Assembly: GCF_030654915.1 (NCBI RefSeq)
Contig: NZ_JAURWM010000237.1
Location: forward strand, 1 to 45,846
Direction of reading: 5' to 3'
DNA from: Phenylobacterium sp.
Lineage (GTDB): Bacteria; Pseudomonadota; Alphaproteobacteria; Caulobacterales; Caulobacteraceae
Length of the DNA stretch: 45,846 nucleotides
Position numbers and translations under genes: made by a program. This document shows, in pieces, positions 1 through 8,056 of the stretch (positions within the stretch are counted from its first letter, which is position 1; every line of letters begins with the position of its first letter). Below the pieces are notes generated by a model. That model was not told the DNA's origin, did no database searches, and worked only from the letters and a program-made list of their open reading frames with translations.

Positions 1-2
1 TC

Positions 3-191
3 CGGCGTGAGACGGGAATGAGCTTCGCCGAATGGCGGCAGCAGGCCTGCGTCCTGGTCGCCCTGCCCCGGCTGGCGGCCGGCGACCAAGTGACGGCCAT
101 CGCCCTCGACCTCGGCTACGAGAGCCCCGCGGCCTACGCCACCATGTTCAAGCGCCTGCTCGGCGTCGCGCCGAGTCGTTACCAGCCGTAG
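3..191 (+). CDS. AraC-family transcriptional regulator, C-terminal fragment (5' end outside window)
   Basis: The open frame enters from the left edge and ends at TAG 189-191, giving the last 62 residues. They match the second helix-turn-helix of AraC/XylS regulators: a run of the type 'VTAIALDLGYESPAAYATMF' followed by 'KRLLGVAPSRYQP', the standard 'LGYxSxxAFxxxFKRxxGxxPxxYR' signature. The N-terminal effector-sensing domain lies outside the window, so ligand and target cannot be inferred. It converges on the acyl-CoA synthetase gene with only about 12 bases between the two stops. Confidence 0.85.
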   Translation, partial: RRETGMSFAEWRQQACVLVALPRLAAGDQVTAIALDLGYESPAAYATMFKRLLGVAPSRYQP

Positions 192-203
192 GGGCCGCTC
201 ACC

Positions 204-1598
204 CTAGCCGAACGTCCCCGCGAACCGCTCGCGCAGCAGGTTCTTCTGGACCTTGCCCATGGCGTTGCGCGGCAGCTCATCGACGAAGAACACCCGCTTG
301 GGCGCCTTGAAGGCCGCGAGCTTGGTCCGCGCCTGGGCGATCAGGTCAGCTTCGTCGCCCTGGCCTATCACCACCGCCACCACGGCTTCGCCAAAGTCAG
401 GATGCGACACGCCGATCACCGCGCTCTCGCTCACCCCCGGCAGTTCGTCGAAGATCAGTTCGATCTCCTTCGGATAGACGTTGAACCCGCCCGAGATGAT
501 CAGATCCTTGGCCCGGCCGGAGATCCACACCCGGCCGTCAGCGTCTTGGCGGCCGACGTCGCCGGTGACGAAATAGCCATCGGCGGTGAACTCCTCGGCG
601 GTCTTCTCCGGCATGCGCCAGTAGGCGGCGAAAACGCTCGGTCCCTTGATCTCAATGGCGCCCGTCTCGCCGCCGGCGATGCGCAGGTCCACGCCTGGCA
701 GGGGATAACCGACGCTGCCGGCGATGCGTTCGCCCTCCAGCGGGTTGGAGGTGATGATCACCGCCTCGCTCATGCCGTAACGTTCCAGGATGCGCTTGCC
801 GGTCCGAGCCTCGAACTCGGCGAAGGTCGATTCCAGCAAGGGCGCGGAGCCGGAGATGAACAGCCGCATGTGGCTGGCGTGATCTTGGGTGAAGCCGCGA
901 TTGGCCAAAAGGCGCGTGTAGAAGGTCGGCACCCCCATCATAACCGTGGCCTTGGACAAGCCGTCGAGCACCTGGGCGTCGTCGAACTTGGGCAACCAAA
1001 CCATCGGCGCGCCCGACAGGAAGGCGCAGTGCAGTCCGACGAACAGACCGTGGACATGGAAGATCGGCAGGGCGTGCAGCAACACATCCTCAGACGTGAA
1101 ACCCCAGATCTGATGCAGGGCCTGGGCGTTGGCCGCCAGGTTCCCGTGGCTGAGCATCGCGCCCTTGGACCGGCCCGTGGTGCCCGAGGTGTAGATGATC
1201 GAGGCCAGGTCATCGTCGTCCATGACCAGGGTCTGCGCGAGCGGCGGCCGGGTCCGCGCATCAGCGACCAGGGCCTGCGCGTCCTCAACGAACAGCACCG
1301 GCTCGGCGTCATCGAGGAAGTAGTCGATCTCCGCCTCGGTATAGGCGGTGTTGAGCGGCAGGAAGACCGCGCCCACCTTCAACGTCGCCAGATAGACCGC
1401 GACGGCCGCCACGCTCTTCTCCGACTGCAGCGCCACCCGGTCGCCAGGCTCGACTTCGTATTCGACCAGCAGGCTAGCGGTGCGCGCGACGTCGTCCTCC
1501 AACTCGCCATAGGAGATCGCGCTCCCGTCCGCGAGCAGGAAGGCCGGCTTGGAACGGTCGGCGGGAAAGCGCGACGAGAGCAGGTCGTAGAGGTTCAT
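204..1598 (-). CDS. matB: Malonyl-CoA synthetase-like AMP-forming acyl-CoA ligase
   Basis: A 464-residue adenylate-forming enzyme of the acyl-CoA synthetase (ANL) superfamily. Such ligases activate a carboxylic acid with ATP and transfer it to CoA. Visible core motifs in order: the P-loop-like 'YTSGTTGRSKGAMLSHGN' near residue 135, 'ERYGMSE', 'YFVTGDVG', 'GRAKDLIISGGFNVYPKEIE' at the hinge, and 'PRNAMGKVQKNLL', whose lysine completes the adenylation site. The 'RLFISGSAPL' segment and 'RYGMSE' resemble malonyl-CoA synthetase MatB more than fatty acyl-CoA ligases. MatB proteins are usually about 500 residues; this one is shorter, mainly before the P-loop. It starts 6 bases after the stop of an Lrp/AsnC regulator on the same strand, so the two are probably co-transcribed. 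No malonate transporter or decarboxylase is in the window, so the substrate is an inference. Confidence 0.75.
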   Translation of the reverse strand: MNLYDLLSSRFPADRSKPAFLLADGSAISYGELEDDVARTASLLVEYEVEPGDRVALQSEKSVAAVAVYLATLKVGAVFLPLNTAYTEAEIDYFLDDAEPVLFVEDAQALVADARTRPPLAQTLVMDDDDLASIIYTSGTTGRSKGAMLSHGNLAANAQALHQIWGFTSEDVLLHALPIFHVHGLFVGLHCAFLSGAPMVWLPKFDDAQVLDGLSKATVMMGVPTFYTRLLANRGFTQDHASHMRLFISGSAPLLESTFAEFEARTGKRILERYGMSEAVIITSNPLEGERIAGSVGYPLPGVDLRIAGGETGAIEIKGPSVFAAYWRMPEKTAEEFTADGYFVTGDVGRQDADGRVWISGRAKDLIISGGFNVYPKEIELIFDELPGVSESAVIGVSHPDFGEAVVAVVIGQGDEADLIAQARTKLAAFKAPKRVFFVDELPRNAMGKVQKNLLRERFAGTFG

Positions 1599-1604
1599 CG
1601 GGTC

Positions 1605-2069
1605 TCAGAGCGGGAGGGCGGTGGTGAACTTGATCTGCTCCATCGCAAAGGCGGAGGAGACGTCGTTCAGCGGAGCCGTGGCGATCAGGCGTTTGTAGAA
1701 GCGGTCGTAGGCGGAGATATCGGAAACCACCACCTTCAACAGGTAATCGGCCTCGCCCGCCAGTCGATAGAACTCGACCACCTCCGGCAAGGCCGCCGCG
1801 CCCTTGGCGAAGTCCGCGATCCAGGCCTCGTCGTGGCGGCTGGTGCGAACCGAGACGAAAACCACGAGGCCGAGATCCAGCTTGTCCCGATCCAGCAGCG
1901 CCACCTTGCGCTCGATCACCCCCTCGTCGGTCAGGCGCTTGACCCGCTTCCAGCAGGGGGTCTGCGACAACCCCACCCGTTCGGCCAACTCGGCGACAGG
2001 AATGGTGGAGTCGGCCTGCAACTCCCGCAGGATTCGCCGATCAATCGGGTCCAGGAGAATATTCGTCAT
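1605..2069 (-). CDS. Lrp/AsnC-family transcriptional regulator
   Basis: A 154-residue leucine-responsive-type regulator. The N-terminal winged helix-turn-helix is clear ('DPIDRRILRELQADSTIPVAE', then 'LAERVGLSQTPCWKRVKRL'). The C-terminal RAM ligand-binding domain follows ('EVVEFYRLAGEADYLLKVV'). Length is normal for the family. It is the first gene of a two-gene unit with the MatB-like ligase and probably controls it and itself. A perfect 25-bp palindrome lies 13 bases upstream of its ATG, the expected position for autoregulation. The amino or organic acid sensed is unknown. It is one of three Lrp/AsnC genes in the first 9.5 kb, each next to a different catabolic gene. Confidence 0.92.
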   Translation of the reverse strand: MTNILLDPIDRRILRELQADSTIPVAELAERVGLSQTPCWKRVKRLTDEGVIERKVALLDRDKLDLGLVVFVSVRTSRHDEAWIADFAKGAAALPEVVEFYRLAGEADYLLKVVVSDISAYDRFYKRLIATAPLNDVSSAFAMEQIKFTTALPL

Positions 2070-2081
2070 TCATATCGCCAT

Positions 2082-2106
2082 GTATGGAGAAATATTTTCT
2101 CCATAC
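2082..2106. promoter_or_regulatory. 25-bp palindromic operator upstream of lrp-matB
   Basis: Two perfect 11-base arms, GTATGGAGAAA (2082-2092) and TTTCTCCATAC (2096-2106), are separated by TAT. The AT-rich core flanked by AG...CT resembles the published Lrp-box pattern for this family. Position immediately upstream of the Lrp/AsnC start codon suggests autoregulation; binding is an inference. Confidence 0.6.
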
Positions 2107-2189
2107 TGATCCAACTGCGATGAGATCGACAACGTCTTTCTCGGCCAGTCGCGCGATCCTGGGGCTCAAGCGATTTACAGGAGAGGCCC

Positions 2190-2435
2190 ATGCTCGACGC
2201 GTTCACCCGGCACCCGACCGCCATCGGCGAAAGCTACGCTCAGCATCTGGCCCATGCCGCGGCCTTTGGCGCGACGATGATTGTCACCGGCATCGCCTGC
2301 CTGATCCACGCAATCTTCCCGTTCTGGTTCGAGAAGACCGCCAGCGATTGCATCCGACGTCTGCACGCCAAGATGAGCGCGCGGCTCCGCGTCGAAACTC
2401 CAGCGCCTCAGGGCTCGACGGCCGTCCAGGCGTAG
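2190..2435 (+). CDS. Small DUF6356-type membrane-associated protein
   Basis: An 81-residue protein preceded by a strong ribosome-binding site (AGGAGAGG) ending 4 bases before the ATG. One hydrophobic segment (about residues 26-47, 'ATMIVTGIACLIHAIFPF') is followed by a basic tail. The pattern 'FTRHPTAIGESYAQHLAHA ... IHAIFPFWFEKTAS' matches what I recall of the DUF6356 family, small proteins common in alphaproteobacteria and of unknown function. It is transcribed alone, divergent from the Lrp/matB unit and convergent with astB. Assignment is by memory of the family pattern. Confidence 0.7.
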   Translation: MLDAFTRHPTAIGESYAQHLAHAAAFGATMIVTGIACLIHAIFPFWFEKTASDCIRRLHAKMSARLRVETPAPQGSTAVQA

Positions 2436-2448
2436 GGGCCCTGCCCCT

Positions 2449-3726
2449 CTAGGCTATCACCGCTTCAAGGGCGCGATGAGCCGCGCGGGCTTGGGCCCAT
2501 AGGTCCGGCGATAGCAAGTCGTCCGGGGCGATGCGTTCGGGCCAATAGGCTTCCACCACTTGCGACAGCGCCGCCCAACGCTCCGGGGTCAGCAGGAAGC
2601 GTTGGTCGATCCCCGCCAGCGCCGGTCCATCGACCGGAATACGCAGGCGCAGGCAGGCCGGGCCGCCGCCGTTGCGCATGCTCTCGCGCACATCGACCAC
2701 CACGGCGTGCTTGATCGGATTGTCGCCGGCGACAACCGCCTCCACCGCGCTCCAGACCGCGGCGCCTTCCCGCGCGTCCGACGGCAAGACCAAGGCCATA
2801 TCGCCACCCGGCAGGGTCACCAGTTGGGAGTTGAACAGGTAGGACGACACCGCGTCGGCCAGACTGACCCCGAAGGTCTCGACGATATGCAGGTTGGGCA
2901 GCCGCTCGCGCAGGGCGCCGTAGAGCCGCGCGGGGTCGGCGAACGCCTCGGGATGGGCCAGCAGCACATTGGCGTTGGCGACCACCACCACGTCGTTGTG
3001 GAAGGCGCCGGCCTGGACCGCCGCCTGGTTCTGCAAAGCATAGAGCGTGCGGGCCCGGTCCAGCCCCGCGAGCCGCGCCGCCGCCTCGCTGGCCCGGCGG
3101 TCCTGACGTTCTGGATAGCTCCCGCCCCGCAGTTCGCCGTGCACGAAGACGTTGAGGCCCGGAGCGCCATGGCTGGCCGCGAGCCGCATGTGATTGGCCG
3201 CGCCCTCGTCGCCGAAGTGACGGGCTGAGGGCAAGGGTTCGTGAACACAGAACCGGTCGGCGTCGGGGAACACGCGGCGCAGGAGTTGGAAGGTCTCATC
3301 GGCCTCGAAGCTCCGGTGCAGCATGCCGGCGAGATTGGCGGTGACCAGATGCACCCGGCCATCAGCGGTGTCGGGCGCCGCCAGGACGCTCGCGGCGTTG
3401 GCCCGCCACATGCTGGACGCCGAGCAGGCCGCGCGGAACAGGGGCAAGTCCTCCGAAGCGGCGGCCGTCAGGACGTCATCGTCACGGCCTTTGAACCCGA
3501 ACGGCCGCAGGGCGGCGGCGGCCGGTCGCAGCGGCGGCGGCAGAAAGCCCTGGACCAAGCCCAGCTCCATCACCGTGCGCATCTTCGCCAGCCCCTGGCG
3601 GGCGGCGGCGCGCGGATAGGACACCTCGCCGAAGTTGGACTGCGAGGCGACATTGCCAACCGACAAGCCCGCATAGTTGTGGGTCGGCCCTGGCAACCCG
3701 TCGAAATTGATCTCGATCGCGCTCAT
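2449..3726 (-). CDS. astB: N-succinylarginine dihydrolase
   Basis: A 425-residue cytoplasmic enzyme of the arginine succinyltransferase (AST) pathway. It converts N2-succinylarginine to N2-succinylornithine, CO2 and two ammonia. The N-terminus '[18 protein letters not shown]' is the family signature. The catalytic triad of the amidinotransferase-like fold can be placed: Glu174 ('FGDEG'), His243 ('AFHNDVV') and Cys358 ('GGGPACLRL'). Its ATG overlaps the astD stop by 4 bases (ATGA), so translation is coupled. It is the last gene of astA-astD-astB. Length is close to the usual 440-450. Confidence 0.97.
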   Translation of the reverse strand: MSAIEINFDGLPGPTHNYAGLSVGNVASQSNFGEVSYPRAAARQGLAKMRTVMELGLVQGFLPPPLRPAAAALRPFGFKGRDDDVLTAAASEDLPLFRAACSASSMWRANAASVLAAPDTADGRVHLVTANLAGMLHRSFEADETFQLLRRVFPDADRFCVHEPLPSARHFGDEGAANHMRLAASHGAPGLNVFVHGELRGGSYPERQDRRASEAAARLAGLDRARTLYALQNQAAVQAGAFHNDVVVVANANVLLAHPEAFADPARLYGALRERLPNLHIVETFGVSLADAVSSYLFNSQLVTLPGGDMALVLPSDAREGAAVWSAVEAVVAGDNPIKHAVVVDVRESMRNGGGPACLRLRIPVDGPALAGIDQRFLLTPERWAALSQVVEAYWPERIAPDDLLSPDLWAQARAAHRALEAVIA

Positions 3727-5132
3727 CCCGTCAGCCCCGTGGCGATGCGGAAACTGGCGCTGTCAGCCTCCAGGCTCGCGACCGGATAGGCGCAGTAGTC
3801 GGCCGCGTAGTAGGCGCTGGGCCGATGATTGCCCGACAGGCCTGGCCCACCGAACGGCGCGGTGGCGGCCGCTCCCGTGGTCGGCCGGTTCCAGTTGACG
3901 ATCCCGGCGCGGGCCTGCGACCAGAAGCGCCGATAGAGCGCCTCGTCATCTGAGATCAAGCCGGCGGCCAGGCCGAAGCGCGTGGCGTTGGCCACGGTCA
4001 TGGCCGTCTCCCAGTCCGCGACCCGAGTGACCTGGAGCAGCGGCCCGAAGTTCTCGCGATCAGCGACCTCGACGCCGGTGACGTCGACCAGGCCAGGCGT
4101 CAGGTAGGGACGATCCGGCGCCAGCGGCTTTAGCTCACGGATTGGGCGGCCACCCAGCCGCCCTTGGGCGCGGAGCAGGCCACAGGCGCTGGCCATGTCG
4201 ATCACCGGCCCCATGAACGGTTGCGGCTCATCGAAGGGCGCCCCGACCTTGATGCGGTCGATCAGCGCCGCCAGCGCTTCGATGATGCGCTCGCCCGCCA
4301 CGCCTTGAGGAACGATCAGCCGCCGCGCGCAGGAACACCTCTGGCCGGCCGATACATAGGCCGACTGCACGATCAGATGCGCGGCGCTCTCGGCGTCGGC
4401 GACATCCCAAACGACCAGCGGATTGTTGCCACCCAGCTCCAGGGCGACGATCTTCTGGGGTTGCTCGGCCAGGGCCATATGGATCGCTTGGCCCGCCCCC
4501 ACCCCGCCGGTGAAAAACACCCCGTCAGTGTCTGGGTGAGCGACCAGGGCCTGGGCGATCTCGGCGCCGCCGATCACCACCTGCAGAACGTCATTCGGCA
4601 CGCCGGCCTCACGCCACAGCCCGGCCAGATAGAGGCCGCTGGCGGGGGTCTTCTCGCTCGGCTTGAAGACCACCGAATTGCCGGCCAGCAGCGCCGGAGC
4701 GATGTGGCCGTTCGGCAGGTGCATGGGAAAATTGAACGGCCCGATCACCGCCACGACTCCGTGCGGTCGATGAGCCAGCCTGGCTCGCGCGCCAGCCGCT
4801 TCGCCTACCCGTTCGCCGGCCCGCTCGGCCTGGGCGCGGATCGAGACCTCGACCTTGCCGGCGACCGTGTCAGCCTCTGTCAGGGTTTCCCAATAGGGCT
4901 TGCCGGTTTCCTCGCTGATCAGCCGGGCGATGACCTCCCGCCGCGCCTTGGCCAAATCGGTGAAGGCCCGGCCGATACGGTGACGTTCCTCCAGCGGCAA
5001 GGACGACCACGCCCCGAACCCATGCCGGGCACGCGCCATGACCGTGCTGAGCTCGGTGGCCGATGTCGCCGGGCCGCGCCACACGACCTCGTCGGTGCAG
5101 GGGTCGGTCGAAACGATCTCAGAATTCGACAT
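3723..5132 (-). CDS. astD: N-succinylglutamate 5-semialdehyde dehydrogenase
   Basis: A 469-residue NAD-dependent aldehyde dehydrogenase that oxidises succinylglutamate semialdehyde to succinylglutamate, the fourth step of the AST pathway. ALDH landmarks are present: '[13 protein letters not shown]' for the cofactor site, 'FTGGVGAG', Glu232 in 'LELGGNNP', and the nucleophile Cys266 in '[11 protein letters not shown]'. The gene overlaps the end of astA by 14 bases and the start of astB by 4 bases, a tight operon. The enzyme is distinct from the P5C dehydrogenase domain of PutA at 9.6-12.7 kb. Confidence 0.95.
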   Translation of the reverse strand: MSNSEIVSTDPCTDEVVWRGPATSATELSTVMARARHGFGAWSSLPLEERHRIGRAFTDLAKARREVIARLISEETGKPYWETLTEADTVAGKVEVSIRAQAERAGERVGEAAGARARLAHRPHGVVAVIGPFNFPMHLPNGHIAPALLAGNSVVFKPSEKTPASGLYLAGLWREAGVPNDVLQVVIGGAEIAQALVAHPDTDGVFFTGGVGAGQAIHMALAEQPQKIVALELGGNNPLVVWDVADAESAAHLIVQSAYVSAGQRCSCARRLIVPQGVAGERIIEALAALIDRIKVGAPFDEPQPFMGPVIDMASACGLLRAQGRLGGRPIRELKPLAPDRPYLTPGLVDVTGVEVADRENFGPLLQVTRVADWETAMTVANATRFGLAAGLISDDEALYRRFWSQARAGIVNWNRPTTGAAATAPFGGPGLSGNHRPSAYYAADYCAYPVASLEADSASFRIATGLTG

Positions 5133-6132
5133 GGCGAACGCGGTCTCCGATCTGAAGCTTTAGGGTCTGGGCGAGTTCGGGGCTGATCCGCAGTTGGTCC
5201 TCGGCCCAATGGACGAAGCCGCGCGTGGCCCGGAACGCCTCGGCCTCGCCGGTGCTGATCAGCACCTCGGGATCGCCGTCGCACGGGCCGATATCGGTCA
5301 CGGTCGAGACCCGGCCGTCGCGGACGGCCCTCAGGCTGTCTATGTCGGCGACCATGGTCGGTCCGGCGTCGAAGATGTCGATGCAGCCTTCGAACTTGAA
5401 CCCCTCCTCGCTCAGCAGGGCGTGGGCGCGAGCCCCGTCGGGATGGCATTGGCCCACCGCGAGCGCGGCGTCGGTCGGCAGCAGGTTGAGATAGATCGGA
5501 TACTTCGGGCCAAGGTCGGCGATCACCTGCTTGCCGGCGCCGACGCTGATCCGGTCGGCCTCCTTGAACTCCAGGCCGTAGAACTTGCGGCCAACCGCCT
5601 CCCAGAACGGCGAACGGCCATCGACGTCCTGGTAGCCACGCAGCTCCGACACCACGCGCTCGCCAAACCAGTCGCGGTGCTGCGCCATGAACAGATAGCG
5701 GCTGCGCGCCATTAGCCGGCCGCCAGCAATCCCGCGTAGCCCCGGCCGCACGAACAGCCCGCCGACCTCAGCCGAGCCGTCATAGTCGTTCACCGGGGTT
5801 AGGAGGGTGTTCTCGACCACCTTCCCCAGGGCTTGGGAGGTCTGCCGCAGACGCCCGATCCGGTAGGAGTAGAACGGCCAGTCGCCGCCGACGCTCGGGA
5901 AGATGCAACCGGTGCCGACCACCTCGCCAGCAGCCTCCATCACCAGCAGGATCTGGCTGCCGGCCTTGCGCTCACCGGCCAAGGCCGCGACGCTGGCGGC
6001 GAGCAAGGCGCTCAGGCGCTCGCGGCAAGGGGGCAGATTGGTCATGCCGAGCCCCGCGGTGAGCGCGAGCGCGTGCAACGCTTCCAGATCGTGAAGTCCG
6101 GCCGGCCGGACGACGACGCCGATGGCGATCAT
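5119..6132 (-). CDS. astA: Arginine N-succinyltransferase
   Basis: A 337-residue enzyme that transfers succinyl from succinyl-CoA to the alpha-amino group of arginine, the committing step of the AST pathway. Supporting features are the GNAT-like N-terminus ('VVRPAGLHDLEALHALA'), 'VNDYDGSAEVGGLFVRPGLRG', 'GRLMARSRYLFMAQH', 'SELRGYQDVDGRSPFWEAVG', and the C-terminal 'DRVRHVEF', all typical of AstA. The chosen ATG has GGAGGA 6 bases upstream. It is the first gene of the operon. The divergent Lrp/AsnC gene begins less than 100 bases away and is the likely regulator. No AstC aminotransferase is in the window; ArgD-type enzymes often serve. Confidence 0.96.
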   Translation of the reverse strand: MIAIGVVVRPAGLHDLEALHALALTAGLGMTNLPPCRERLSALLAASVAALAGERKAGSQILLVMEAAGEVVGTGCIFPSVGGDWPFYSYRIGRLRQTSQALGKVVENTLLTPVNDYDGSAEVGGLFVRPGLRGIAGGRLMARSRYLFMAQHRDWFGERVVSELRGYQDVDGRSPFWEAVGRKFYGLEFKEADRISVGAGKQVIADLGPKYPIYLNLLPTDAALAVGQCHPDGARAHALLSEEGFKFEGCIDIFDAGPTMVADIDSLRAVRDGRVSTVTDIGPCDGDPEVLISTGEAEAFRATRGFVHWAEDQLRISPELAQTLKLQIGDRVRHVEF

Positions 6133-6158
6133 GACATCCTCCGCAGAATGATCGAAGC

Positions 6159-6181
6159 CTAGGAACCCTAGTGTGATAGGG
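6159..6181. promoter_or_regulatory. Overlapping inverted repeats in the astA/Lrp divergent promoter region
   Basis: CTAGG-aac-CCTAG (6159-6171) overlaps CCCTA-gtgtga-TAGGG (6166-6181). They lie between divergent astA and the Lrp/AsnC gene, a logical operator position. Arms are short (5 bases), so chance is possible. Confidence 0.35.
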
Positions 6182-6227
6182 ATTTCACGAAACAGGCGGC
6201 GGAAGACGACACCCTCCGCCGCAGAAG

Positions 6228-6728
6228 ATGCGGCGAGATATGACCTTGGACGGATATTCTGCGCTCGATCGGCTGGACCTGCGAATCCTGGCGATTTTGC
6301 AGGCTGATGGCCGGATCACGAACCAGGCATTGGCCGAGCAGGTCGCGCTCTCACCCAGCGCCTGCCTGGCGCGCGTGCGGCGGCTGGAGGCCGACGGCCT
6401 GATCCTGGGATATCACGCCCGCCTGGACATCGAGCGCATCCGGCCGACCGTGACCATCTATGGCGAGGTGACGCTGAAGAGCCACCGCCCGGCCGATATG
6501 GCCGCCTTCGAGGCCGTGCTGTCCGATATCCCCGAGGTGGTCGAGGCCGCCCAGGTTTCCGGGCCCTTCGACTATCTGATCAAGGTGGTGACGCACGACG
6601 TCCGCGCGTGGGGGGCGCTGGCCGACCGCCTGCTGCAAGAGGGCCTCGGCGTCGACAAGATCGCGTCCCACATCTTGATGAAGGACGCCAAGCCTTATCG
6701 GGGTACGCCGGTGACCACGGGGCGCTAG
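6228..6728 (+). CDS. Lrp/AsnC-family regulator, probable ast regulator
   Basis: A 166-residue Lrp/AsnC protein with helix-turn-helix ('LDRLDLRILAILQADGRITNQ', 'LAEQVALSPSACLARVRRL') and RAM domain ('EVVEAAQVSGPFDYLIKVV'). It can start at 6228 or at the ATG at 6240 (MTLDGY); no decisive ribosome site separates them. It is transcribed away from astA across a region of about 95 bases, the classic arrangement of a local activator or repressor. I infer that it senses arginine or a pathway intermediate, but nothing in the sequence proves the ligand. It converges on the M20 hydrolase gene with a hairpin between the stops. Confidence 0.92.
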   Translation: MRRDMTLDGYSALDRLDLRILAILQADGRITNQALAEQVALSPSACLARVRRLEADGLILGYHARLDIERIRPTVTIYGEVTLKSHRPADMAAFEAVLSDIPEVVEAAQVSGPFDYLIKVVTHDVRAWGALADRLLQEGLGVDKIASHILMKDAKPYRGTPVTTGR

Positions 6729-6730
6729 CC

Positions 6731-6750
6731 CCTCTCCGCTTGAGGAGAGG
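6731..6750. terminator. Hairpin between convergent genes
   Basis: CCTCTCC-gcttga-GGAGAGG forms a 7-bp GC-rich stem exactly between the stop of the Lrp gene and the stop of the M20 hydrolase gene. There is no U tract. It may act as a bidirectional terminator or be a solitary copy of the palindromic CCTCTCC/GGAGAGG repeat seen at 22.1 kb. Confidence 0.5.
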
Positions 6751-7992
6751 TTAGCTCATCGCCTCCTTGATCTTCGTCGCCGGGATCTCGCCGGTGGCGA
6801 GCTTGGCGAGGATCAAGGCTGAGAGCTGGGCCCGCTCCACGAAGCTCTCAGGCCACGCATGCTCGGCTTCGCTATGGATGTCCCCGCCCCTCACGCCGAG
6901 CGTATCGACATTGGGCAGGCCGGCGGCGAACAGATTGTTGCCCTCGCAAACCCCGCCCGACGACCCCCAGGTGATCTCCTGGCCCAGCAGCGCGCCAGCC
7001 TGCTTCACCGCGCCAAACAAGGTCTGCTGCGCGGCGTTGAAGGGCTTGGCCGGCCGGGTGAAGCCGCCATGCAGATGCGCCTCGATCCCCTCGGCCGTGG
7101 TCGCCGCCACAGCCTGCTGGACGAAGGCCAGCGCCCAATCGGCGGCCGCGGCGTCAGGCGACCGAATATTGAACCGCAGCACGGCGCGATCAGGCACGAC
7201 GTTCAGCGGCCCGCCGCCATCGATCCGCGCGACGTTGAGGGTCACGCCCTCGCGCTGATCGTTGGCCGCGACCAGCCGCACGGCCAGGTCGGCGGCGGCG
7301 GCGACGGCGTTGCGGCCCTTGGCGAATTCGCGGCCGGCATGCGCCGCGCGCCCCCGCACGACGACATGGAAATTGCCCGAGCCCTTCCGCTCGGCGGCCA
7401 GCGCCCCGCCGGCCATGGCCGGTTCATAGGTCAGGCCGACATGTCCCTGCCCCGCCAGTTCCGCCAGCAGCGGCCCGGAGGCCAGCGACCCGATCTCCTC
7501 GTCTGGCGAGAGCAGCACCCGGTAGCCAAGATTGGCCTGGGCCGGATGCGCCTCAATGGCCCGCAAGGCGGCCAACATCACGCTGATCCCGCCCTTCATG
7601 TCGGCGATCCCCGGCCCGTTAAGGGCGCCATCAGCCCGTGAGATCACGCGGGTAAAGCCGCTCTCAGCCGGGTAGACGGTGTCATAATGGCCGGTGAGGA
7701 TCACCTGGACCGGCGCCTCCGGGCGCACGGTCAGGCGCAAGGCGGGCGTGTGGTGTTGAGCCCTCAACTCACCGTCGGCGGCCACCTCGTGACTGTCGGC
7801 CAGAGGGATGCTGTCCACCTGTCCAGGCAGGTCGCCCAGCAGGTCCTCCAGGACGGCGCGCTGGGCCTCGAGTCCCGCCAGGTTGCGGCTGCCGGACGCG
7901 ATGGCGCACCAATCGACAGCGCGGCCAAGGATTTCGGCCTCTTCTCCAGCCAGCCGATCAAGGATCGTAGTGTCTTCGGAATTGAGCTTCAT
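6751..7992 (-). CDS. M20-family metallohydrolase (glutamate carboxypeptidase-like), candidate succinylglutamate desuccinylase substitute
   Basis: A 413-residue dizinc hydrolase of the M20/ArgE/DapE/CPG2 clan. Metal and catalytic residues are visible: His102 and Asp104 ('TGHYDTVYP'), Asp131 ('GPGIADMKGG'), Glu165-Glu166 ('LSPDEEIGS'), and a late 'GGDIHSEAEH' histidine. A dimerisation/lid segment lies in the middle ('GRAAHAGREFAKGRNA'). No signal peptide is seen, so it is cytoplasmic. M20 enzymes remove acyl groups or C-terminal residues from N-acyl amino acids. The AST pathway ends with hydrolysis of N-succinylglutamate, normally by AstE, and no AstE gene is in the window. The location next to astADB makes this enzyme a plausible replacement. 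That role is inferred; a general acyl-amino-acid hydrolase or peptidase is the alternative. Confidence 0.85.
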   Translation of the reverse strand: MKLNSEDTTILDRLAGEEAEILGRAVDWCAIASGSRNLAGLEAQRAVLEDLLGDLPGQVDSIPLADSHEVAADGELRAQHHTPALRLTVRPEAPVQVILTGHYDTVYPAESGFTRVISRADGALNGPGIADMKGGISVMLAALRAIEAHPAQANLGYRVLLSPDEEIGSLASGPLLAELAGQGHVGLTYEPAMAGGALAAERKGSGNFHVVVRGRAAHAGREFAKGRNAVAAAADLAVRLVAANDQREGVTLNVARIDGGGPLNVVPDRAVLRFNIRSPDAAAADWALAFVQQAVAATTAEGIEAHLHGGFTRPAKPFNAAQQTLFGAVKQAGALLGQEITWGSSGGVCEGNNLFAAGLPNVDTLGVRGGDIHSEAEHAWPESFVERAQLSALILAKLATGEIPATKIKEAMS

Positions 7993-8056
7993 GGCCGAAG
8001 GTCACGCCGAAAACCGGGCGCGCGCAAGCGCGGCCTTGGATGCTATTTGAAAGGGC

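Noticed and set aside
402..2123. A 573-codon open frame on the plus strand antisense to matB and its regulator
   Set aside because: It is the mirror frame of two clear minus-strand genes in high-GC DNA. Its translation is low-complexity and rich in Arg, Gly and His, with no domain.
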